Positions 1 through 6,388 of a DNA stretch of 16,289 bases are shown here, piece by piece. Both the position numbers and the translations under genes were made by a program. Positions within the stretch are counted from its first letter, which is position 1, and each line of letters starts with the position of its first letter. The notes beneath the pieces were generated by a model. It was not told the origin of the DNA. It was given only the letters and a program-made list of their open reading frames with translations, and ran no database searches. The stretch covers positions 1-16,289 of the forward strand of contig CAZTKP010000050.1 of NCBI GenBank assembly GCA_964614215.1, in the 5' to 3' direction. This DNA is from CAZTKP01 sp964614215. GTDB lineage: Bacteria > UBP6 > UBA1177.

Positions 1-9
1 CCCGCTGGT

Positions 10-85
10 GCCCAGGTAGCTCAGTCGGTAGAGCAGGGGACTGAAAATCCCCGTGTGGGCAGTTCGATTCTGTCCCTGGGCACCA
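10..85 (+). tRNA. tRNA-Phe (anticodon GAA)
   Basis: A complete cloverleaf of 76 nt can be folded by eye. The acceptor stem GCCCAGG (10-16) pairs with CCTGGGC (75-81), followed by discriminator A and an encoded CCA (83-85). The anticodon stem is GGGGA/TCCCC with loop CTGAAAA (41-47), so the anticodon is GAA at 43-45 and reads Phe codons. The T-arm has GGCAG, loop TTCGATT and CTGTC. The gene stands alone here; its promoter would lie before the window, and no clear T-rich terminator hairpin follows before the next gene. The 9 bases before it show nothing recognisable. Confidence 0.97.
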
Positions 86-181
86 ATCTCCCTTTTATTC
101 AGAAAAATTCTAAATTTTCGATTCAAAATTGACAGACAAACTGTTTTCTGGTGAACTGTCCTGACATTTTAGGAGTAGAAA

Positions 182-1375
182 TTGAAATACTTTGTTTTTG
201 CACTTACTCTTTTTGCAGTTCTCAACATCAACGCAAAAAAACTGACAGACACCTACGATGAGGTTGATGAGAAGGCTCGTAAAACAAAGGTTGCAGAGGT
301 CATAAAGATCAAGGAACCTGAAAAGACCGAAAAAAAGAACGGTTTTCTCATAATCCCTATGATCTACTACACTCCTGAAACAAGTTTAGCCTTCGGCGGC
401 AGCTTCATGTACTACTATCGCCTTAAAAATCAGACACTTGAGAACAGACCATCCTACTTTGAAACACATGTTATCTACACTCTCAACAACCAGATAATCG
501 GAGTCGCAAATAAGGAAAACTACTTCCTCAAAGAACGGCTTCACCTTTATGAACGACTTGAAATAACAAAGTATCCTGATGTATTCTACGGCTTGGGCAA
601 CGACAATCCTGACGGACTGAAAGAGGATTTCACATCTTTCTATACACTCTTTGATCTCAATGCTGAATTTGCAACATTTGACAGGCTACTTGTCGGACTC
701 AGTTACAATCTTTCCTACTTCAAAATGTATGACAAGGAAGATGTTGTCCGCTCTGAAAACCGTTTCGGTGAAATAATGGATATCCCGGCGAGACTTAGCA
801 ACGGCACCATTCCCGGAGCTGACGGAGGACTTTACAGCGGTCTCGGGATCTTTCTCCGTTATGATTCCCGCGATAAGTACACTTATCCTTCAAACGGCAA
901 CTTCTCCACATTTAAAATTCTCGGATATCATAAATATCTCGGATCAGAAGCGGACTTCCTGCAACTTGACCTTGATTTCAGGCACTATATTGAACTTTTC
1001 AACGATGTTATACTTGCGCTGCAGTTCAAAATGGAATTCAACTTCGGAGACGTCCCTTTCACAATGATGCCCGAAGTCGGCGGTGCCGAAATGCTCAGAG
1101 GTTATCCTGAAGGAAGATACCGCGACAGAAATGCACTTTTTTTTCAGACAGAACTACGCTTTCCCCTCTACTGGCGTTTCGGCTGGGTAGTATTTTTCAG
1201 CTTCGGGGACGTCTTTGACAAAACTGAAGATCTCACTGGCGACCTGCTCAAATACTCCGGAGGAATAGGCCTTAGATTTACTGTTGACAAACAGGAAAGA
1301 ATAAACGTCAGAGCAGACTTCGGAATGACCCCTGAGGGCGGGAATATCTACTTTTTCATGCTTGAAGCTTTTTAA
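182..1375 (+). CDS. Omp85/BamA-like outer-membrane beta-barrel protein (surface antigen, no POTRA)
   Basis: A 397-aa exported protein. The start is TTG at 182, supported by AGGAG at 171-175 with a 6-nt spacer. The first 18 residues form a signal peptide (Lys2, hydrophobic core, likely cleavage after Ala18). A charged linker (about 19-55) follows, then alternating amphipathic strands typical of a barrel. The stretch LRGYPEGRYRD at residues 305-315 matches the conserved (V/I)RG(F/Y) loop-6 motif of the Omp85 barrel (Pfam Bac_surface_Ag). The last residue is Phe, as in outer-membrane beta-signals. Canonical BamA is about 800 aa with five POTRA domains; here there is no room for POTRAs, so it belongs to the short 'surface antigen' class and is probably not the essential assembly factor. 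Substrate and partner are unknown. TTGACA at 129-134 could be a -35 box but has no convincing -10. A paralogue could be a secretion or lipid-transfer barrel. Confidence 0.85.
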   Translation: MKYFVFALTLFAVLNINAKKLTDTYDEVDEKARKTKVAEVIKIKEPEKTEKKNGFLIIPMIYYTPETSLAFGGSFMYYYRLKNQTLENRPSYFETHVIYTLNNQIIGVANKENYFLKERLHLYERLEITKYPDVFYGLGNDNPDGLKEDFTSFYTLFDLNAEFATFDRLLVGLSYNLSYFKMYDKEDVVRSENRFGEIMDIPARLSNGTIPGADGGLYSGLGIFLRYDSRDKYTYPSNGNFSTFKILGYHKYLGSEADFLQLDLDFRHYIELFNDVILALQFKMEFNFGDVPFTMMPEVGGAEMLRGYPEGRYRDRNALFFQTELRFPLYWRFGWVVFFSFGDVFDKTEDLTGDLLKYSGGIGLRFTVDKQERINVRADFGMTPEGGNIYFFMLEAF

Positions 1376-1380
1376 CTGCC

Positions 1381-1408
1381 TTGACTTCTTAAGCATTCTA
1401 ATTAAAAT
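1381..1408 (+). promoter_or_regulatory. Probable promoter of the MopE-type lipoprotein gene
   Basis: TTGACT at 1381-1386 and TAAAAT at 1403-1408 are separated by 16 bp. This is the same -10 hexamer and spacer length as the two promoters at 8120-8147 and 8890-8917. It starts six bases after the stop of the barrel gene and leaves a leader of about 30 nt to the ATG at 1447, so the lipoprotein gene probably has its own transcript. Confidence 0.5.
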
Positions 1409-1446
1409 TTAGTTGTTTTAGACTTATCTTTATAAACGAGGATATC

Positions 1447-3465
1447 ATGATTATTAAAAAAACAGCTTTTTCAGCTTTTTTAGTACTTTCGATCTTCATT
1501 CTGTCGTGTGATTCAAATTCCACTCCCATTATCGTGGATTCAGGAAACAGCAATCTTAACGACTCGGATGAATTTCCTGATGTAGTGAACGACAAAGATC
1601 TGCCGACTGACGACAACGATCAGGGTAATACTGGCAATACCGGAAATACCGGAAATACTGGAAACACTGGTGACACTGGAAACACTGGTGACACTGGAAA
1701 TACCGGAGACACTGGAAATACTGGAGACACTGGAAATACCGGAGATACTGGAAATACAGGCGATACAGGAAACACTGGTGACACAGGAAATACTGGAAAC
1801 ACTGGTGACACTGGAAATACCGGAGATACTGGTGACACTGGAGATACCGGAAACACAGGAAACAGCGGTGTGATCTGCGCTCCGGAAGAAAAACAGTCAT
1901 GCTATACCGGGCCTGCAGGAACTGAAGGTGTCGGGATCTGTGTTGCCGGAGAAAAAACGTGCAGTGCAGATGGAAAAAGCTGGAGTAAATGCATAGGAGA
2001 AGTTCTTCCTGAACCTTACGAGATCTGCGGAAGTGACAATGACGATGATAACTGCAACAATGAAGTTGATGAAGGTTGCGTCTGTACTCCGGGAGACACT
2101 CAGGATTGTTATACAGGGCCTACCGGAACTGAAGGTGTCGGTCTATGCGAAGGTGGAACTCAGGAATGTTTCCCAAGCGGCCTTGGTTGGGGAAACTGCA
2201 CAGACGAAGTTCTTCCTGTTGCAGAATTGGATGGACTTTGTTCTGACGGAGACGACAATGACTGTGACGGATTTTCCGACAACGGTATCGATCAGGACAC
2301 GGATTCATGGACAACATGCGGAGGCGACTGCTGTGACAATGAATCTATCTGTCTCAACCCCGGCATAGTTAATCCCGGAGCAGTTGAGTTCGAAGGTGAT
2401 ACTATCGATAATGACTGTAACGGATCCACCGACGAAGCCAGAGCGGGATGTTCATCAGGAACAAAATTCTCATCCACAGCGGCGATGGACCTTCTTAAGG
2501 CAATGGATATCTGTCAGGTACACGATCCTGTAAAGAACACCTGGGGTATCGTCGGAACTCCGACACTCACAAGAGCAAGCGGTTCGGGTGCTGTTGACAA
2601 CAGACAGATCGCAGTAATGACCCAGTTCGGAACAAATTCATCGAATACTCCCATTTTCGGTAACAACTTTGCATCAATGTCATCAGGAAGGGCAAGAGAT
2701 GGAAACGATCCTGATGCCACGACAACATACACTTATGAATATGCTGACGGAAATCCTCCGGCTGATTTCACTTCGCCTCATGGCGGTCTGCCGAAAACTA
2801 ACCCAAGCTGTCCAAGCGGTTCAGGCGCAAATGACTCAGTTATGCTTACAGTACAGCTTAAAGTTCCTACAAACGCCAATTCATTTTCTTTTGATTTCAG
2901 ATTCTTCTCACAGGAATATTTAGAATACACATGTTCTGAATACAATGATTTTTTTGTCACAATGCTTTATACGACCTGGACTCCGGGGACTGGAGAAACT
3001 GATATACCCGCAGACAAGAACATAAGTTTTGATTCATCGGGCAACTACATTAGTGTAAACACAAGTCAGTTCTTCACTGTCTGTGATGCAAAATCGGGAT
3101 ATTCATGCCCGGACGGAACAGCCGCACTTTCAGGCACAGGATACGATTCGGAAGTCTGCACAGAAGAATCCTGGGGCGACTGTGTGGAATATAAGCATAT
3201 GGCAGGCGCAACACGCTGGCTTACCACAACTGCTCCCGCTGTACCGGGAGAAACAATAACTCTCCGTTTTGCCATATGGGATACATCTGACAATGAACTT
3301 GACTCTCTTGTGCTTCTTGACAATTTCAGATGGCATGCAGAAGGATCAGGCGGAGCTGTTACATTTGCATGCTGGGATCTCAACAAGAACGGCGTATGCG
3401 ACCTTGCAACAGAAGACCTCAGTGGTGATGGAGAATGTAGCGAAAGAGACTGTCAGGAAGAATAA
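1447..3465 (+). CDS. Surface lipoprotein with NTG/DTG repeats, MopE-like Cys modules and choice-of-anchor-L-like region
   Basis: A 672-aa protein; ATG at 1447 is preceded by GAGG (1438-1441). Residues 1-21 are a lipoprotein signal (KK, hydrophobic core, FILSC with Cys21 as lipidation site). Then come an acidic linker (22-59) and 27 NTG/DTG triplets (61-141). Two similar Cys-rich modules follow (about 144-211 and 213-330). Both have C-x-PG/E-x(3)-Q-x-C-Y-T-G-P and GTEGVG, and end in Asp/Asn/Cys clusters such as DNCNNEVDEGC and DNDCNGSTDE, as in MopE-type putative metal-binding repeats. Residues about 335-635 resemble the choice-of-anchor-L family (FDFRFFSQEYLEY near 485, followed by YNDFF). 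The C-terminus (642-672) is a Cys/Asp-rich calcium-loop-like segment (CWDLNKNGVCD, LSGDGECSERDC). Probable role: cell-surface adhesion or metal-binding structural protein; the function is inferred from architecture only. Confidence 0.85.
   Translation: MIIKKTAFSAFLVLSIFILSCDSNSTPIIVDSGNSNLNDSDEFPDVVNDKDLPTDDNDQGNTGNTGNTGNTGNTGDTGNTGDTGNTGDTGNTGDTGNTGDTGNTGDTGNTGDTGNTGNTGDTGNTGDTGDTGDTGNTGNSGVICAPEEKQSCYTGPAGTEGVGICVAGEKTCSADGKSWSKCIGEVLPEPYEICGSDNDDDNCNNEVDEGCVCTPGDTQDCYTGPTGTEGVGLCEGGTQECFPSGLGWGNCTDEVLPVAELDGLCSDGDDNDCDGFSDNGIDQDTDSWTTCGGDCCDNESICLNPGIVNPGAVEFEGDTIDNDCNGSTDEARAGCSSGTKFSSTAAMDLLKAMDICQVHDPVKNTWGIVGTPTLTRASGSGAVDNRQIAVMTQFGTNSSNTPIFGNNFASMSSGRARDGNDPDATTTYTYEYADGNPPADFTSPHGGLPKTNPSCPSGSGANDSVMLTVQLKVPTNANSFSFDFRFFSQEYLEYTCSEYNDFFVTMLYTTWTPGTGETDIPADKNISFDSSGNYISVNTSQFFTVCDAKSGYSCPDGTAALSGTGYDSEVCTEESWGDCVEYKHMAGATRWLTTTAPAVPGETITLRFAIWDTSDNELDSLVLLDNFRWHAEGSGGAVTFACWDLNKNGVCDLATEDLSGDGECSERDCQEE
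1627..1869 (+). repeat. 27-unit in-frame 9-nt tandem repeat encoding NTG/DTG
   Basis: Twenty-seven consecutive 9-nt units, consensus RAYACNGGN, encode Asn-Thr-Gly or Asp-Thr-Gly; the last unit is Asn-Ser-Gly. Units 1-5 are all NTG; N and D then mostly alternate. Third codon positions vary (AAT/AAC, GAT/GAC, ACT/ACC/ACA, GGA/GGT/GGC), so the protein repeat is better conserved than the DNA. The unit length is a multiple of three, so slippage would change spacer length without a frameshift. It probably forms an extended linker between the lipid anchor and the folded domains. Confidence 0.95.
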
Positions 3466-4383
3466 TTAAGGTCTTACTCTTCTAGCCATTTCAACGAATC
3501 GGTGATTGTAAAGAATTCCTGAAGAAACTATAACATGAACAAGTAGTAGAATTTTCAGCATCCACTCTTTTTTTACAAAAATAACAACCGTTATAAAAAG
3601 TGAATACAGAAAAGAATGAGGAATCATTAAAATCCTGTCAGCTATCTCAGGTCTTTTAAGAAAAAACTGAAATCCTGTAAAAAAAGAAACGAATAGAAAT
3701 GAAAAAACAAGTTGCCTTGACCGATTTCCTTTAAAAAATAGTTTTATTTCTTCAGAAAAAAGAATTCCCGCTGTAAAAAGAGCGGCAAAAAAGAACAGAA
3801 AGGAAAAGAAATTCTGAACTCTCATTCCGGAACTAACAAAAAAAAGAACACGCTCGGGCTTATGAGGAGCTATGAGCACCGTGCCTGCAAGTATCATGAG
3901 TGAAAGATAGCAGGACATCCCCATTATGAGACTTCTGACGACCTTCCTCGAAATAAAATAGGAAAATGCACTTATACCTATAACGATAACGATAAGCTCG
4001 CCTGCAATTGCCTGATTTCTTTCAGAAAATATCATAAATGTAAAAATATCCCTGAAATAAATATCCAGCTCTTTTATGCTTATGTAGTTGAGCTTGATTC
4101 TGGAAGTATTCCCAAAAACCATAAAGTAAAGCATTGGAATCAATATCACGGGACTGAAGAAAGCCATCCACCATGTTCTTTTAGGAGGCATTTTCAGGAT
4201 GTATTTGAAATTAAGCAGAAACAGAAAGAACACAAAAAGAAACCAGTAATGATGATGAAAGATAAGGTTCTGAGGATCTCCAAAATTTGCAAAATGCGCC
4301 TCGGTGAAAAATCTGACCGTTGTGATACTTAAAAAGAAAAGATACGCAATTAAGTACCTCTTATTATCAGCGTCGTGTTTCAT
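3466..4383 (-). CDS. Unrecognised polytopic inner-membrane protein
   Basis: A 305-aa protein starting at the ATG at 4381-4383, with GGAGG (minus strand, plus positions 4388-4392) 4 nt upstream. I do not recognise a family. About nine hydrophobic segments are visible, near residues 9-28, 41-64, 69-90, 127-147, 152-174, 182-208, 226-244, 252-271 and 276-295. They are separated by short basic loops (for example KMPPKR, SRKVVR, KGNRSRQ), consistent with an integral inner-membrane protein. An HHHYW cluster lies at the start of the second segment. There is no obvious catalytic motif, nucleotide-binding loop or transporter signature. The gene converges on the lipoprotein gene with adjacent stop codons (TAA at 3463-3465 against TAA read from 3466-3468), so there is no intergenic terminator between them. 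Base composition is AT-rich like its neighbours. Confidence 0.75.
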   Translation of the reverse strand: MKHDADNKRYLIAYLFFLSITTVRFFTEAHFANFGDPQNLIFHHHYWFLFVFFLFLLNFKYILKMPPKRTWWMAFFSPVILIPMLYFMVFGNTSRIKLNYISIKELDIYFRDIFTFMIFSERNQAIAGELIVIVIGISAFSYFISRKVVRSLIMGMSCYLSLMILAGTVLIAPHKPERVLFFVSSGMRVQNFFSFLFFFAALFTAGILFSEEIKLFFKGNRSRQLVFSFLFVSFFTGFQFFLKRPEIADRILMIPHSFLYSLFITVVIFVKKEWMLKILLLVHVIVSSGILYNHRFVEMARRVRP

Positions 4384-4440
4384 CTTTCCTCCGGGACCTT
4401 TTTAATAACGCTAGCGAACTGAAAAAATAAATCAAGAAAT

Positions 4441-4464
4441 GCCTCTCTTACAGGCGTTTTTTTT
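4441..4464 (+). terminator. Short Rho-independent terminator-like hairpin with T8
   Basis: GCCT (4441-4444) and AGGC (4452-4455) form a 4-bp GC-rich stem with a 7-nt loop, followed by G and eight T residues (4457-4464) on the plus strand. No plus-strand gene ends here. It lies just behind the 5' end of the minus-strand membrane-protein gene and before the etf promoter. It could stop plus-strand read-through arriving from the lipoprotein gene across the antisense of 3466-4383. The stem is short, so this is tentative. Confidence 0.45.
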
Positions 4465-4491
4465 GACTTGAAAGTGCTTTTCTGGTATTAC
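4463..4491 (+). promoter_or_regulatory. Probable sigma70-type promoter of the etfB-etfA-acd operon
   Basis: TTGACT (4463-4468) and TATTAC (4486-4491) are spaced by exactly 17 bp, directly upstream of the etfB leader. Initiation would fall about 7 bp after the -10, inside the inverted repeat at 4492-4511. Confidence 0.6.
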
Positions 4492-4511
4492 TAGACTGAC
4501 GTGTCAGTTTA
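4492..4511. promoter_or_regulatory. Inverted repeat at the predicted etf transcription start: candidate repressor operator
   Basis: ACTGAC (4495-4500), GT, GTCAGT (4503-4508) is a perfect 6-bp inverted repeat. Pairs continue outward with one mismatch to give 9-bp arms (4492-4500 and 4503-4511). It begins right after the -10 box, so a bound dimer would block initiation. Many fatty-acid catabolism operons are controlled by TetR-family repressors at comparable palindromes; which regulator acts here is unknown, and none is encoded in the window. Confidence 0.5.
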
Positions 4512-4521
4512 TTTTCGTGTT

Positions 4522-4526
4522 GGAGG
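4522..4526 (+). promoter_or_regulatory. Ribosome binding site deciding the etfB start
   Basis: GGAGG lies 8 nt before the ATG at 4535. A longer reading frame from GTG at 4517 would place this Shine-Dalgarno inside the coding sequence and add six residues not seen in ETF beta subunits, so 4535 is preferred. Confidence 0.85.
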
Positions 4527-4534
4527 GCGAAATA

Positions 4535-5392
4535 ATGTTAAAAATCAAGGTGTTAGCCAAACAAGTTCCGGACACAGCCAATATTACCGGAAATGCCATG
4601 AAAGACGACGGAACTGTGAACAGAGCGGTTCTTCCGGCAGTATTTAACCCTGAAGATCTCAATGCTTTAGAGCTTGCTCTTTCAATAAAGGATAAGATTC
4701 CTGAAAGCGAAGTAACTGTTATCACAATGGGACCGCCCAAGGCTGTTGAAATACTGAGGCATTCACTTTTCATGGGTGCGGACAAGGTCTATCTCATCAG
4801 TGACAGAAAATATGCGGGAGCTGATACTCTTGCAACTTCATACGTGCTTTCAGAAGCGATAAACAAGCTTGGCGGAGCGGACATCGTTCTTGCCGGAAGG
4901 CAGGCAATTGACGGAGATACCGCTCAGGTCGGCCCTCAGGTTGCGGAAAAGCTTGATTTCAATCAGATCACCTACGTTTCAGGAGTAAGAGAGATCAACG
5001 GAGACTCTGTTGTTGTTGAACGCGACGGAGAATATCAGACTGAGATAATTAAAGCGAAGCTTCCCGTTCTTATGACCGTGACTGATGCTGTAAACTCTCC
5101 ACGTTATCCTAACGCTTCAAGAATGCTGAGATACTTTAAAAGCGATGTCGCCTCTGAAATTCCTGAAAATGAACTTGATCTGGCGGAAAAAAGCGGCAGG
5201 ATCATTCCTCTGGTCACGAACGACATGCTCGAGCTTGAGCCTGAAAGATGCGGACTTAAGGGAAGCCCCACAAAGGTTCACAACATCAAGAGCATCACTC
5301 TTACAGGCGGTGACCTGCAGATTTACGGTGCCGAGAACGAAGGCATTAAGGCGCTTATCCGCGACATCATGAAAGATTACGTTGAGGTGTAG
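4535..5392 (+). CDS. etfB: Electron transfer flavoprotein, beta subunit
   Basis: A 285-aa protein of the usual EtfB length. It starts KIKVLAKQVPDT, the standard EtfB N-terminus, and carries the family signature AGRQAIDGDTAQVGP at residues 120-134, which binds the nucleotide part of the second cofactor. With EtfA it forms the soluble heterodimer that accepts electrons from acyl-CoA dehydrogenases. The segment SDRKYAGADTLATSYVLSEA and the GDTAQVGPQ form of the signature resemble the NADH-linked, flavin-bifurcating ETFs of Clostridium, Megasphaera and Acidaminococcus rather than the AMP-binding mitochondrial type; this subtype call is inference. It is the first gene of a three-gene operon and is separated from etfA by 3 nt. 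Confidence 0.95.
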   Translation: MLKIKVLAKQVPDTANITGNAMKDDGTVNRAVLPAVFNPEDLNALELALSIKDKIPESEVTVITMGPPKAVEILRHSLFMGADKVYLISDRKYAGADTLATSYVLSEAINKLGGADIVLAGRQAIDGDTAQVGPQVAEKLDFNQITYVSGVREINGDSVVVERDGEYQTEIIKAKLPVLMTVTDAVNSPRYPNASRMLRYFKSDVASEIPENELDLAEKSGRIIPLVTNDMLELEPERCGLKGSPTKVHNIKSITLTGGDLQIYGAENEGIKALIRDIMKDYVEV

Positions 5393-5395
5393 ATC

Positions 5396-6388
5396 ATGAA
5401 AGCACTTGTATTCATAGAAAAAAATAATCAGACAGGAACACTGAGACCTGTTTCACTTGAACTTGCATGGAAGGCACATACCCTTGTTGAGCCTTTTAAC
5501 GGTGAGGTTATAGGTATTTTTGCGGGAGACGACCTTCCTACAGATCATGAGGAACTTTTCAGTTACGGTATTGACAGAGTTCTCTATTACAAAAATGCTG
5601 CTCTTGGCAACCTTCAGTCAACGGCAATGAAACACATTCTCACAGGAATGATAAGGAAAGAAAATGCCGACATAGTTCTTTTCGGCGCCACTCACACAGG
5701 AAGAGATGTTGCTCCTCTTGTTGCATCGAATCTCAAGACAGGGCTTACCGCAGACTGTACACAGCTAATTATTGACGACTACAAGGATAAGGGAAATATC
5801 CTTTTCCAGATCAGACCCGCTTTCGGCGGAAACATCCTCGCTACGATCATTACTCCTGACCACAGGCCGATGATGGCTACAGTCCGTGAAGGCGTTATGC
5901 TTCTTCCTGAAGAGGCTCATAAAAAGCCTGCAAAACTTGAAGAGTTCACGATGGATTTTGACAACTCATGGATAAGGAACGAATTTCTTGAAATAGTTCC
6001 AAAGATCTCAAAGGTCAATCTTGCCGGAGCCAACATCATCGTTTCAGGCGGTGCAGGAGTCGGTTCAAAAGAGAACTTCAGACTTCTTGAACAGCTGGCA
6101 TCGGTTCTCGGCGGCGAGGTCGGAGCAAGCAGAGCAGCTGTTGACTTCGGATTTATCGAGAAAGATCATCAGGTTGGTCAGACAGGTTCGGTAGTAAGAC
6201 CTAAACTTTACATCGCATGCGGAATTTCAGGATCCATTCAGCACAGAGCCGGAATGGAGGAATCCAAAAAGATAATTGCGATAAACAAGGATCCGAACGC
6301 ACCTATCTTCGATGTCGCACACATGGGTATCGTCGGTGATCTTAAAGAGATCATTCCTGTAATGATCAAATATCTGAGGGAGGAATAA
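5396..6388 (+). CDS. etfA: Electron transfer flavoprotein, alpha subunit
   Basis: A 330-aa protein; ATG at 5396 with GAGGTG at 5384-5389, inside the 3' end of etfB, so translation is probably coupled. The N-terminal half is the ETF Rossmann-like domain (KALVFIEKNNQTGTL start). The C-terminal half is the FAD-binding domain: VSGGAGVGSKENF at residue 216, then GASRAAVDFGF and QVGQTG. The family signature LYIACGISGSIQHRAGM starts at residue 271. The FAD-binding residues expected in this region (the Arg of ASRAAVD, QVGQTG, and Gln282-His283) are present. It forms the EtfAB heterodimer and passes electrons between the acyl-CoA dehydrogenase encoded next and either NADH/ferredoxin or a quinone-linked acceptor. 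The following gene starts immediately after its stop. Confidence 0.96.
   Translation: MKALVFIEKNNQTGTLRPVSLELAWKAHTLVEPFNGEVIGIFAGDDLPTDHEELFSYGIDRVLYYKNAALGNLQSTAMKHILTGMIRKENADIVLFGATHTGRDVAPLVASNLKTGLTADCTQLIIDDYKDKGNILFQIRPAFGGNILATIITPDHRPMMATVREGVMLLPEEAHKKPAKLEEFTMDFDNSWIRNEFLEIVPKISKVNLAGANIIVSGGAGVGSKENFRLLEQLASVLGGEVGASRAAVDFGFIEKDHQVGQTGSVVRPKLYIACGISGSIQHRAGMEESKKIIAINKDPNAPIFDVAHMGIVGDLKEIIPVMIKYLREE

Noticed and set aside
129..157. Promoter for the barrel gene from TTGACA at 129-134
   Set aside because: No -10 resembling TATAAT at 15-19 bp spacing, so not listed as a promoter.
1627..1869. Could the tandem repeat be a CRISPR array or a non-coding satellite?
   Set aside because: It is a 9-nt unit without spacers, perfectly in frame within a long gene with a clear lipoprotein signal.
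1556..1900. Long antisense open frames (Phe-Pro-Val-Ser type repeats) opposite the NTG/DTG tract
   Set aside because: They are mirror frames created by the in-frame 9-nt repeat, have no ribosome site and encode only repeat-derived composition.
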